DNA of 16,256 bases, from positions 1 to 16,256 of the forward strand of contig DBCY01000007.1 of NCBI GenBank assembly GCA_002293295.1. The letters are read 5' to 3'. Positions 1-7,036 of this stretch are shown here, piece after piece. This DNA is from Ruminococcus sp. UBA946 (GTDB lineage Bacteria; Bacillota; Clostridia; Oscillospirales; Ruminococcaceae). The notes below the pieces were generated by a model. The model ran no database searches and was not told the DNA's origin. It was given only the letters and a program-made list of their open reading frames with translations. A program made the translations under genes and the position numbers. Within the stretch, counting starts at the first letter, position 1; each line of letters begins with the position of its first letter.

Positions 1-49
1 TGATTTTCGAACACGCCCTAGTAGGGTCGGAACTCTGTTGTTTTGTGCG

Positions 50-55
50 AAAGGG
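50..55 (+). promoter_or_regulatory. Ribosome binding site deciding the folC start
   Basis: AAAGGG lies 7 bases before the ATG at 63. The GTG at 45 in the same frame has no such site before it and would place this motif inside the coding region, so ATG 63 is preferred. Just upstream, CCCT (16-19) and AGGG (23-26) form a 4-bp stem around AGT, too short to call a terminator. Confidence 0.7.
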
Positions 56-62
56 TATAGTA

Positions 63-1322
63 ATGTTTATGAATATTTATGAAGCCATGGATTATATAAA
101 CAGCTTTTCAAAGCAGGGGAAACCGGTTGAAAACTTAATACGTTTCAGCCGGCTTATGAACGCGCTGAACAATCCCTGTAAGCGCTCCCGTTTCGTTCAT
201 GTGTCAGGAACTAACGGAAAAGGCTCAACTGTGCGCATGATTGCTAATTCCTTAATTAAGGCGGGATATAAAACGGGCGAATTCACATCGCCGTATATTA
301 AAATTTATAATGACCGTATAAGAATTAACGGAAAAAACATATCCGACGCGGAATTGTGCGGTATTATCACACAAATCAAACCTATCATTGATACTCTTTA
401 TAACGAATACTCGCAGTTTGAAATAACGACAGCGGCTGCTTTTATTTATTTTGCCGCAATGAAGTGTGATATTGTGGTGCTTGAAACCGGGCTGGGGGGG
501 CTGCTTGACTGCACGAACATTATAGAAAGCCCTGAAGTGTCGGTAATAACATCAATTTCTCTTGACCATACAGCCGTTCTCGGAGATACCTATGAGCTGA
601 TTGCCCGTCAGAAAGCCGGGATAATAAAGCCGGGGCGTCCTGCAGTGCTTTCCTGCGGTCAGAATAAGGATGCTTATAATGTAATTTACAGCACGGCATT
701 GTTTAATAACTCTAAATTATACACCCCGAATACCGAATTGCTTTCTGTGGAAAAATGCGACCATACGGGCAGTAAGTTTACATATAAGCTTATGCCGTAC
801 CAGACGGCAATGCTTGGAAAACACCAAATCGAAAACGCCCTTACCGCCGTTGAGACCTGCAGGGTCTTGAAAAAGAACGGTTTTACGAAGCTTAATTACG
901 TAAGCGTATATGAAGGCATAAAAACGGCTGTGATGCCGTCAAGATGCCAGGTTTTAAGGACTGATAAGCCTTTGATTATAATCGACGGAGCGCATAATCC
1001 CGGAGGAATGAAAGCGCTTGCCGATTTTATAAGGAATATTCCGAAAACGCCGAAAATAATGGTCTGCGGTATGGCTGAGGATAAGGACTGGCAGACTGCC
1101 GCAGGGTTCATTACGCGTTATATCGATTACGGGATTTGCATTGATGGTTTTATGCCAAAAACTGTTTTCGCCCCCAAGCTTGCGGCAATGTTTGAAAAAG
1201 CCGAAACCTCCGGACTGCGGGATTGTGTTCAGCGGGCTGTTTTTATGGCGGGTGAGCGTGGTATGGTCATTATTGCCGGTTCTCTTTATCTTGCCTCGGC
1301 ATTGCAAAAGCAAATGGAGTGA
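63..1322 (+). CDS. folC: Bifunctional folylpolyglutamate synthase / dihydrofolate synthase
   Basis: This Mur-ligase-family cytoplasmic enzyme adds glutamate to dihydropteroate and to reduced folates using ATP, which makes and retains folate cofactors. From ATG 63 the protein is 419 residues, normal for FolC. The visible motifs are the P-loop GTNGKGS (about 49-55), ETGLGG (about 141-146), the LDHTAVLG motif (about 167-174), RQKAGIIKPG (about 182-191) with the lysine that is carbamylated in the family, and DGAHNPGG (about 308-315) in the C-terminal domain. The reading frame is open from GTG 45, but the AAAGGG site points to ATG 63; ATG 69 is also possible. The gene ends 27 bases before the manA promoter and is probably not in the manA unit. 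Identification is secure from motifs. Whether it does both reactions or only polyglutamylation cannot be told. Confidence 0.93.
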   Translation: MFMNIYEAMDYINSFSKQGKPVENLIRFSRLMNALNNPCKRSRFVHVSGTNGKGSTVRMIANSLIKAGYKTGEFTSPYIKIYNDRIRINGKNISDAELCGIITQIKPIIDTLYNEYSQFEITTAAAFIYFAAMKCDIVVLETGLGGLLDCTNIIESPEVSVITSISLDHTAVLGDTYELIARQKAGIIKPGRPAVLSCGQNKDAYNVIYSTALFNNSKLYTPNTELLSVEKCDHTGSKFTYKLMPYQTAMLGKHQIENALTAVETCRVLKKNGFTKLNYVSVYEGIKTAVMPSRCQVLRTDKPLIIIDGAHNPGGMKALADFIRNIPKTPKIMVCGMAEDKDWQTAAGFITRYIDYGICIDGFMPKTVFAPKLAAMFEKAETSGLRDCVQRAVFMAGERGMVIIAGSLYLASALQKQME

Positions 1323-1348
1323 GAATAATATTATTCTGTTCTAAATAA

Positions 1349-1377
1349 TTGACAATAATTCGGGTATATGTTAAAAT
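1349..1377 (+). promoter_or_regulatory. Sigma-A promoter for manA-glcK
   Basis: A perfect -35 TTGACA (1349-1354) is followed by a 17-base spacer and -10 TAAAAT (1372-1377). TG at 1369-1370 gives an extended -10. The expected start of transcription is near 1384, leaving a leader of about 38 bases before manA. No operator dyad is obvious around it, so expression may be constitutive. Confidence 0.8.
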
Positions 1378-1421
1378 TAAACATATGTTAATGTGTAATT
1401 ATATGATAAAGGAAGGTATCT

Positions 1422-2381
1422 ATGTTCCCGTTAAAGCTTAAACCTGTTTTTAAGGATTATATCTGGGGAGGGACCCGTCTCAGGGACTCTTTTAACAAGG
1501 ACTGCAGTCTGGACAGAGTAGCCGAAAGCTGGGAGCTTTCCTGTCATAAGGACGGTAATTCCGTTATAGAAAACGGCGCATTTTCAGGAATGACCTTAGC
1601 TGAGTATATAGAGAAAAACGGAAGGTCTGTATTGGGTGCGAACTGTAATAGGTTTGACAGCTTTCCTGTTCTCATTAAGCTTATTGACGCGAAGGAAAAT
1701 CTTTCGGTACAGGTTCATCCGGGCAATGAATATGCTTTGCGTGAAGAAGGCGAATACGGAAAAACAGAAATGTGGTATATCGCTGACTGCGATGAAGGCG
1801 CGGAGCTTCTGTACGGATTCAGTAAAAATATAACTAAGGATGAATTTAAAAGCCGTATAGAAAACAATACCCTGCTTGAAGCCGTTAAATCCGTTCCCGT
1901 TAAAAAAGGAGATGTATTCTTTATAAAATCGGGAACGCTTCATGCTATAGGAAAAGGAATCCTCATTGCCGAAATCCAGCAGAATTCCAATACTACGTAC
2001 CGGATTTATGATTACGGACGCGCCGGAACCGGCGGAAAACCCAGGGAACTCCATACCCAAAAGGCATTGGAGGTTACTGACTTATACCCTGCCGAACCTT
2101 ATCCCGAGCATATTCTTGAACATAAGGACGGTTATTCCGAAAAACTTCTCTCAAGCTGCGAATATTTTACCGTATCACTGCTTGATATAAAGCAGTATGC
2201 AAAGCTTTGTGCTGATGAAAAATCATTTGTCCATATATTAATACTTGAAGGAGAAGGCATTATTTCGTCAGTCAGCGGAGATTTAGGATTTATCAGGGGT
2301 GACAGCTTTTTTATCCCTGCGGGTTGCGGTGAATTTGAAATAAAAGGCGCCTGCAACGCAATTCTGACAAGAATTGATTGA
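1422..2381 (+). CDS. manA: Mannose-6-phosphate isomerase, type I
   Basis: This cytoplasmic zinc enzyme interconverts mannose 6-phosphate and fructose 6-phosphate, linking mannose catabolism or GDP-mannose supply to glycolysis. The 319-residue protein has the short Bacillus-type ManA length. The expected zinc ligands are Q97 and H99 (QVHP), E116 (KTEMWY) and H174 (GTLHAIG), and R194 lies in the TTYRIYDYGR segment near the active site. The N-terminal PVFKDYIWGG stretch is typical of the family. AAAGGAAGG lies 5-6 bases before the ATG. A strong promoter precedes it, and the glucokinase gene follows after 55 bases without a convincing terminator, so the two probably form one transcript for hexose use. 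No abnormality was seen. Confidence 0.94.
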   Translation: MFPLKLKPVFKDYIWGGTRLRDSFNKDCSLDRVAESWELSCHKDGNSVIENGAFSGMTLAEYIEKNGRSVLGANCNRFDSFPVLIKLIDAKENLSVQVHPGNEYALREEGEYGKTEMWYIADCDEGAELLYGFSKNITKDEFKSRIENNTLLEAVKSVPVKKGDVFFIKSGTLHAIGKGILIAEIQQNSNTTYRIYDYGRAGTGGKPRELHTQKALEVTDLYPAEPYPEHILEHKDGYSEKLLSSCEYFTVSLLDIKQYAKLCADEKSFVHILILEGEGIISSVSGDLGFIRGDSFFIPAGCGEFEIKGACNAILTRID

Positions 2382-2436
2382 TTTTAATACCCATCCCGAT
2401 TAGCCGGTTTTCGGAATATTTTTAAGGAGTATTATT

Positions 2437-3384
2437 ATGAAGTATTATATCGGAATTGACCTTGGCGGAACAAATATAAAAGCCGGGGTAGTAAATGAAA
2501 AATATGAGATTATCGGCAAGGCGTCGGTAAAAACCGCCTGTCCCCGTCCGGCGGAAGAAATTGCGGACGACATGGCGCTTGTCAGTATAAAAGCCTGTAA
2601 AAATGCAGGTATACCCGTTGACAGTATTGAATGGCTCGGTATAGGTACGCCCGGAATTGCCGATAATATCAACGGTACAATTCCGTATTCAAATAATCTG
2701 GGATTTATGAACGTGCCTATCCGTAAATATATAAACGCTCATATAAACAAGCCTGTTTATGTCGCTAACGACGCAAATGCCGCCGCTTACGGGGAATTTA
2801 TCGCCGGAGCCGCCAAAGGAGCCGAGGACGCCGTGTGCATAACGCTGGGGACAGGGGTAGGCGCAGGCGTTATTATCGGCGGCAGGATTTTTACAGGAAG
2901 AAACCTTGCCGGTACTGAAATAGGGCATACGGTTATCGAAGTGGACGGACCGCAATGCACCTGCGGTCGGAAAGGCTGTTTTGAAGTGTTTTCTTCCGCA
3001 ACAGGGCTTATAAATATGACAAAAACTGCTATTGAGCAGAATCCGGATTCTGTTATAAATACTTATATAAAGGGCGGGCATATTTCGGCGCGTCACGCAT
3101 TTGACGCAATGCGCGCGGGCGACAGAACCGGAAAGGAAATTGTCGGTAAATACATAAAATATCTGGCGGCAGGCATTACAAATGTTATAAATACGTTTCA
3201 GCCTGACATTCTGTGTATCGGCGGCGGCGTCTGCAACGAAGGAGACAGGCTTTTGAATCCTCTTAAGGAGCTTGTTAGCCGTGAAGTCTATACCAGGATG
3301 ATTGATATTAACACAAAAATAACTATTGCCGCTTTGGGAAATGACGCGGGTATCATAGGAGCGGCATTTTTGGGGAATGTATGA
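2437..3384 (+). CDS. glcK: ROK-family glucokinase
   Basis: This ROK-fold sugar kinase most probably phosphorylates glucose with ATP to glucose 6-phosphate in the cytoplasm. Over 315 residues it shows the phosphate-binding DLGGTNIKAG (8-17), the catalytic ND at 111-112 in NDANAAAYGE, the second phosphate motif TLGTGVGAG (137-144), and the ROK zinc site: H164 in EIGH followed by C174, C176 and C181 in CTCGRKGC. It has no N-terminal helix-turn-helix, so it is an enzyme and not a ROK repressor. AAGGAG is 7 bases before ATG. Its position behind manA suggests joint handling of incoming hexoses. A related ROK kinase for N-acetylmannosamine or allose cannot be excluded by motif alone, but the length and SLG-type motifs fit GlcK. 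Confidence 0.88.
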   Translation: MKYYIGIDLGGTNIKAGVVNEKYEIIGKASVKTACPRPAEEIADDMALVSIKACKNAGIPVDSIEWLGIGTPGIADNINGTIPYSNNLGFMNVPIRKYINAHINKPVYVANDANAAAYGEFIAGAAKGAEDAVCITLGTGVGAGVIIGGRIFTGRNLAGTEIGHTVIEVDGPQCTCGRKGCFEVFSSATGLINMTKTAIEQNPDSVINTYIKGGHISARHAFDAMRAGDRTGKEIVGKYIKYLAAGITNVINTFQPDILCIGGGVCNEGDRLLNPLKELVSREVYTRMIDINTKITIAALGNDAGIIGAAFLGNV

Positions 3385-3409
3385 TGAGTATTTGAAAATA
3401 ATCATAATT

Positions 3410-3415
3410 GGAGGG
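3410..3415 (+). promoter_or_regulatory. Ribosome binding site deciding the ATPase start
   Basis: GGAGGG lies 7 bases before ATG 3423. The alternative TTG at 3408 overlaps this motif and has no site of its own, so the ATG is the better start. Confidence 0.75.
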
Positions 3416-3422
3416 TCAAAAA

Positions 3423-4382
3423 ATGGGAATCGAAAGAGTAGAAATAAAGGATTTTCTTGTGTTCAGGGGGGAATTCACAACAGATTTCTGTGATGGTATT
3501 AATATTCTAATAGGCGGTAACGGAACGGGTAAGACTACATTACTGAAAGCAATGTACGGCTGTTTGAAATTATCGGAGAATAATAAAACATCAGTAGTCA
3601 GTATAGGGAATATTTTTAGTACAGATGAAAGAATACTTTTTAATGGCGGATATATATATACTAAATATAGTAATAATGATTATGTTATTCTTGATTTTAA
3701 TAATAAAACTTTTAATCATTCTGATAAAACTAAATTATCTTCAATTTTTATTCCCGCAGATGAAATGCTGTCACATTCTAAAGGCTTTTTAGCATTGAAT
3801 AATGAACGCAAATTACCTTATGACTTGACAAGTATTGATATTTTATCTAAGGCAGAACTTCCGGAAACAAATGAAATTACCATTAATGCAAATATAATAA
3901 TTGATAGCATAAAAAAGCTTATTGACAGAGAGGTAATATATGAAAATGATACTTTTTATTCAGTAAACAATACTGGTAATAAAATTCCATTTTCCCTTGA
4001 AGCAAGCGGTTTTAAAAAACTAGGTCTTTTATGGAAACTGCTTAGAAATGGTTTACTTGAAAGCGGTACTGTTCTAATATGGGATGAACCTGAAAACAGC
4101 CTTAATCCCGAGCTTATTCCCAAGCTTGTTGATATACTGCTGGAACTCTCGCGCAACGGCGTCCAGATTTTTATAGCGACTTACAGTGAAATTCTTGCCA
4201 GTTATTTTAATGTAAACCGAATTAGTAATGATAAGGTTTTATTTACTTCTCTTTTTAAAGATGAGGAAAACGGGCAAATAAAGGCAAATACAAGCGAACG
4301 TTTTGATTTGCTGGAGCCAAACAGCCTCACTGCCGAACCGGTAAAGCTCTATGAAAAGGAAATAGAGAAGGGGTTGGGGTAA
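3423..4382 (+). CDS. AAA/ABC-type ATPase (AAA_15/AAA_21-like), function unknown
   Basis: This is a 319-residue stand-alone ATPase of the RecF/SMC/OLD-related group. Walker A GGNGTGKTT is at 31-39, an ABC-signature-like LEASG at about 192-196, Walker B VLIWDEPE at 217-224, a D-loop SLNP at 226-229, and the switch segment IATYSE at 251-256. Related proteins usually have His in the switch segment where this one has Tyr. No membrane segment, nuclease (TOPRIM) or HNH domain is visible. The middle third is rich in AAT/ATA/AAA codons and clearly more AT-biased than glcK or ilvD on either side, which suggests acquisition by transfer. A broken small gene starts 3 bases after its stop, so it was probably half of a translationally coupled pair. 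Such pairs occur among defence and toxin-antitoxin-like modules, but its job here is inference only. Confidence 0.75.
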   Translation: MGIERVEIKDFLVFRGEFTTDFCDGINILIGGNGTGKTTLLKAMYGCLKLSENNKTSVVSIGNIFSTDERILFNGGYIYTKYSNNDYVILDFNNKTFNHSDKTKLSSIFIPADEMLSHSKGFLALNNERKLPYDLTSIDILSKAELPETNEITINANIIIDSIKKLIDREVIYENDTFYSVNNTGNKIPFSLEASGFKKLGLLWKLLRNGLLESGTVLIWDEPENSLNPELIPKLVDILLELSRNGVQIFIATYSEILASYFNVNRISNDKVLFTSLFKDEENGQIKANTSERFDLLEPNSLTAEPVKLYEKEIEKGLG

Positions 4383-4385
4383 ATA

Positions 4386-4738
4386 GTGAGAGTATTTGAA
4401 AAAGATTTCAGCGGAATGTATTTTAATGCCGATAAATAAATAATATATGCGAAAAATTCATTCATTCACTTAATCTTTACTCATCAGTTAAAACAGGGGT
4501 TAATGAAGAAATTTTTGATAATGATTTTAATCCCCCTGACAAAGTCGTTTTAAAATTCATATTAGTAATTAATAACCCTAACATAATAAAATCAAGAAAA
4601 ATAAAGTTTGCTCTTTAAAATAATTTACCGGCATATTTCAAGCGTATATGGAAACCGGAAGTGCTTGTTGTAAATCATAATACCGCAGTAAAATTTAAAT
4701 TAGCAATAGCACAAAAAAAGGAGATACAACATAAATGA
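4386..4738 (+). pseudogene. Degraded small gene, former partner of the upstream ATPase
   Basis: This fills the 352-base gap between the ATPase and ilvD. A GTG at 4386 opens a short reading frame (VRVFEKDFSGMYFNADK) that stops at 4437. A frame shifted by -1/+2 then reads like protein from about 4436 to 4738 (EKFIHSLNLYSSVKTG, IFDNDFNPPDKVVLKF), with one in-frame TAA at 4616-4618. It continues without frame change (NLPAYFKRIWKPEVLVVNH) to a TGA at 4736-4738 overlapping the ilvD start. Joined, it would encode about 117 residues with mixed charged/hydrophobic composition and a charged Trp-containing C-terminal segment. No family was recognised. The close spacing to the ATPase stop suggests translational coupling before decay. 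The coding-like composition is seen directly; pseudogene status is inference. A sequencing error could explain one lesion but less easily both. Confidence 0.65.
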
Positions 4739-6399
4739 TAAGCGATTCAATAAAAACAGGCATAAAAAATGCGCCCCACCGCGCGTTATATCATGCCCTG
4801 GGACTTACAAACGAGGAAATCTCGCGTCCTTTAATCGGGATTGTAAGCTCGTATAACGAAATCGTTCCCGGGCATATGAATATCGATAAAATCGTGAACG
4901 CCGTAAAAATGGGCGTTGCAATGGCGGGGGGGACTCCGGTGGTTTTTCCGGCGATTGCCGTCTGCGACGGTATAGCAATGGGTCATAAGGGAATGAAATA
5001 TTCCCTTTGCACACGCGAGCTTATTGCCGATTCAACCGAGGCTATGGCGCTTGCACATGGGTTTGACGCGCTTGTTATGGTGCCTAACTGCGATAAGAAT
5101 GTTCCGGGGCTTTTAATGGCGGCAGCTCGCCTTAATATACCTTCAATTTTTATCAGCGGAGGACCAATGCTGGCAGGAAGGGTAGACGGTAAAAAAACGT
5201 CGTTTTCATCTATATCCGAAGCTGTCGGCGAATATGCGGCAAGGAAAATTACAGCCGAAAAGCTTTGCGAATATGAGGAAAACTGCTGCCCTACCTGCGG
5301 CTCCTGTTCCGGAATGTATACGGCAAATTCCATGAACTGCCTCACAGAGGCATTAGGTATGGGTCTTGGCGGTAACGGTACCGTTCCCGCTGTTTACTCG
5401 AAACGTATCGAGCTTGCGAAGCATGCCGGTATGAAAATTATGGAGCTGCTTGAAAAGGATATAAAACCTCTTGACATAATGACGGAAAATGCATTTATCA
5501 ACGCTCTTACCGTTGATATGGCGCTTGGATGCTCGACAAACAGCATACTTCATCTGCCGGCTATAGCAAACGAATGCGGAATTGATATTAATCCGGACAC
5601 TGTAAATGAAATCAGCGCAAAAACCCCGAATTTATGCCACCTTGCCCCTGCGGGGCACACCTATATTGAAGAGCTTGACGAAGCCGGCGGCGTTTATGCG
5701 GTTATGAACGAGCTTTCAAAACTGGGTCATATAAAACTTGACGCTATGACCTGCACCGGGATGACTGCCGGTGAAAACATCAAGAATTCGTATAATAAAA
5801 ACACGGAGGTTATCCGTCCGGTCGGAAATCCGTATTCCATAACAGGGGGGATTGCCGTTCTTCGCGGGAACCTTGCCCCCGATTCATGCGTTGTAAAGCG
5901 TTCGGCAGTATGTGACGAAATGCTGGCGCATTCCGGTCCCGCAAAGGTTTTCGATTCGGAAGAAGATGCTATGGAGGCTATTACAGGCGGTAAAATTTCG
6001 GCTGGTGATGTTGTTGTTATTAGGTACGAGGGTCCTAAGGGAGGTCCGGGTATGCGCGAAATGCTTAATCCCACCTCGGCTATAATGGGAATGGGGCTTG
6101 GTTCACAGGTAGCTTTGATTACCGACGGGCGTTTCAGCGGAGCTACAAGGGGAGCTGCGATTGGACATGTTTCCCCGGAAGCGGCAGTAGGAGGTCCCAT
6201 CGGAATTGTAAAAGACGGGGATATTATTTCGATTAACATACCGGAGAATAAAATAACGCTTGAAGTTCCGCAGGAGGAAATTAAAAAACGCATGGATGAA
6301 TTTATTCCGAAAACCAAGGAACTCAGCGGTTACCTTAAAAGATATGCGGGACTGGTTACTTCCGGTTCAAAAGGAGCGGTTCTTGAAATTAAGAATTAA
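4735..6399 (+). CDS. ilvD: Dihydroxy-acid dehydratase
   Basis: This iron-sulfur enzyme dehydrates 2,3-dihydroxy-isovalerate and -methylvalerate to the 2-keto acids that become valine, leucine and isoleucine. The 554-residue length is normal for IlvD/Edd. CDGIAMGH is at 77-84, PNCDK at 117-121 (cluster Cys119; Lys121 is the Mg-binding lysine of the family), CPTCGSCSGM from 185, and near the C-terminus GPKGGPGM and ITDGRFSG with the catalytic serine. At the site of the first cluster cysteine of plant and mycobacterial [2Fe-2S] enzymes there is Gly46 (VPGH), as in the oxygen-labile enterobacterial type. AAGGAG lies 11 bases before ATG, inside the upstream relic. No other ilv or leu gene is adjacent. 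A weak TTGTTG-N18-TAAAAT (4665-4694) could be its promoter. Confidence 0.95.
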   Translation: MISDSIKTGIKNAPHRALYHALGLTNEEISRPLIGIVSSYNEIVPGHMNIDKIVNAVKMGVAMAGGTPVVFPAIAVCDGIAMGHKGMKYSLCTRELIADSTEAMALAHGFDALVMVPNCDKNVPGLLMAAARLNIPSIFISGGPMLAGRVDGKKTSFSSISEAVGEYAARKITAEKLCEYEENCCPTCGSCSGMYTANSMNCLTEALGMGLGGNGTVPAVYSKRIELAKHAGMKIMELLEKDIKPLDIMTENAFINALTVDMALGCSTNSILHLPAIANECGIDINPDTVNEISAKTPNLCHLAPAGHTYIEELDEAGGVYAVMNELSKLGHIKLDAMTCTGMTAGENIKNSYNKNTEVIRPVGNPYSITGGIAVLRGNLAPDSCVVKRSAVCDEMLAHSGPAKVFDSEEDAMEAITGGKISAGDVVVIRYEGPKGGPGMREMLNPTSAIMGMGLGSQVALITDGRFSGATRGAAIGHVSPEAAVGGPIGIVKDGDIISINIPENKITLEVPQEEIKKRMDEFIPKTKELSGYLKRYAGLVTSGSKGAVLEIKN

Positions 6400-6450
6400 G
6401 AGTTATTAATTTTTATATAATAAATAATAACACATAAAAGGATTATTTAT

Positions 6451-6975
6451 ATGAGTGAAAATGTAATGCTGACAAAAAAGTCTTCAAAAACTATTTCGAA
6501 AATCATTTGTATTGTATTATTAATTATTTTGATTGCAATTACCGCTTTAAATATATTTCTGAGCGGGCAGAAAAAGGTTATAGATAAGCTGGCAATGGCT
6601 TTCGAACGCAATGATTTTAAAATGTTTTCAGAATGCATGAGCTCCGATTATAAATTTACAAACGAAGAATTCTTTAATAATATTCGCAGCGGATATTATA
6701 CACATCTTGGAACTGATACGGATGAAAACATTTATTTGAAATATGAACTGACTTCAATAGAAAATGTTCCTGAGGCAACAAAAGAATTTCTTGGCTGTGA
6801 AGATGAATTTGTTATAGTATACAATGTTAATCAAACTTTATATGATGAAAATTACCATATAAAAACTTTCGGATTTTTTATTCTTCAGCTTGAAAGCGGA
6901 AAATGGAAGATATTAAAATGTGATTTTTTCACTTATGGAAAAGAAGCATATATACTTCATAAAAAATTAAAATAG
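6451..6975 (+). CDS. Small single-pass membrane protein, unknown function
   Basis: The 174-residue product was not recognised. After a short basic N-terminus it has one hydrophobic helix at about 17-38 (IICIVLLIILIAITALNIFL). The helix has no lipobox and no clear signal-peptidase site, so it probably acts as an anchor with the rest outside the cell. The remaining roughly 135 residues are polar and mixed alpha/beta: an AFERNDFKMF helix, then strands with many Tyr and Phe ending in SGKWKILKCDFF. This resembles the cystatin/NTF2-like domain of many Firmicute anchored proteins (DUF4878-like), but that is a guess from pattern. AAAAGG lies about 8 bases before ATG. The gene is AT-rich compared with ilvD and is closed by the strong stem at 6981-7020. 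It could be cotranscribed with ilvD, since no terminator lies between. Confidence 0.7.
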   Translation: MSENVMLTKKSSKTISKIICIVLLIILIAITALNIFLSGQKKVIDKLAMAFERNDFKMFSECMSSDYKFTNEEFFNNIRSGYYTHLGTDTDENIYLKYELTSIENVPEATKEFLGCEDEFVIVYNVNQTLYDENYHIKTFGFFILQLESGKWKILKCDFFTYGKEAYILHKKLK

Positions 6976-6980
6976 ATAAC

Positions 6981-7020
6981 AAAAATACTGCATATAGGTA
7001 ATTCCATATGCAGTATTTTT
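6981..7020. terminator. Bidirectional Rho-independent terminator between convergent genes
   Basis: A perfect 15-bp inverted repeat has left arm AAAAATACTGCATAT (6981-6995) and right arm 7006-7020, with a 10-base loop AGGTAATTCC. The arms end in A5 and T5, so each strand shows a stem followed by a run of U. It lies between the stop of the small membrane protein (+) and the stop of the permease gene (-) and should serve both. Confidence 0.85.
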
Positions 7021-7036
7021 ATATTCAGAAAATCCG

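Noticed and set aside
45..62. GTG start at 45 for folC
   Set aside because: The AAAGGG ribosome site (50-55) would fall inside the gene; it is well placed for ATG 63.
2391..2418. Stem-loop between manA and glcK
   Set aside because: Only 3-bp CCG/CGG pairing; not enough for a terminator.
2689..3405. 238-codon open frame on the - strand opposite the glucokinase gene
   Set aside because: It mirrors a secure + strand gene, has no protein-like motifs and no ribosome site; it is a shadow frame.
4665..4694. TTGTTG-N18-TAAAAT as an ilvD promoter
   Set aside because: Weak -35 and long spacer inside AT-rich relic DNA; too weak to list as a feature.
5727..6317. 196-codon open frame on the - strand opposite ilvD
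   Set aside because: Low-complexity Ser/Pro/Ile-rich translation typical of an antisense shadow; ilvD motifs are intact on the + strand.
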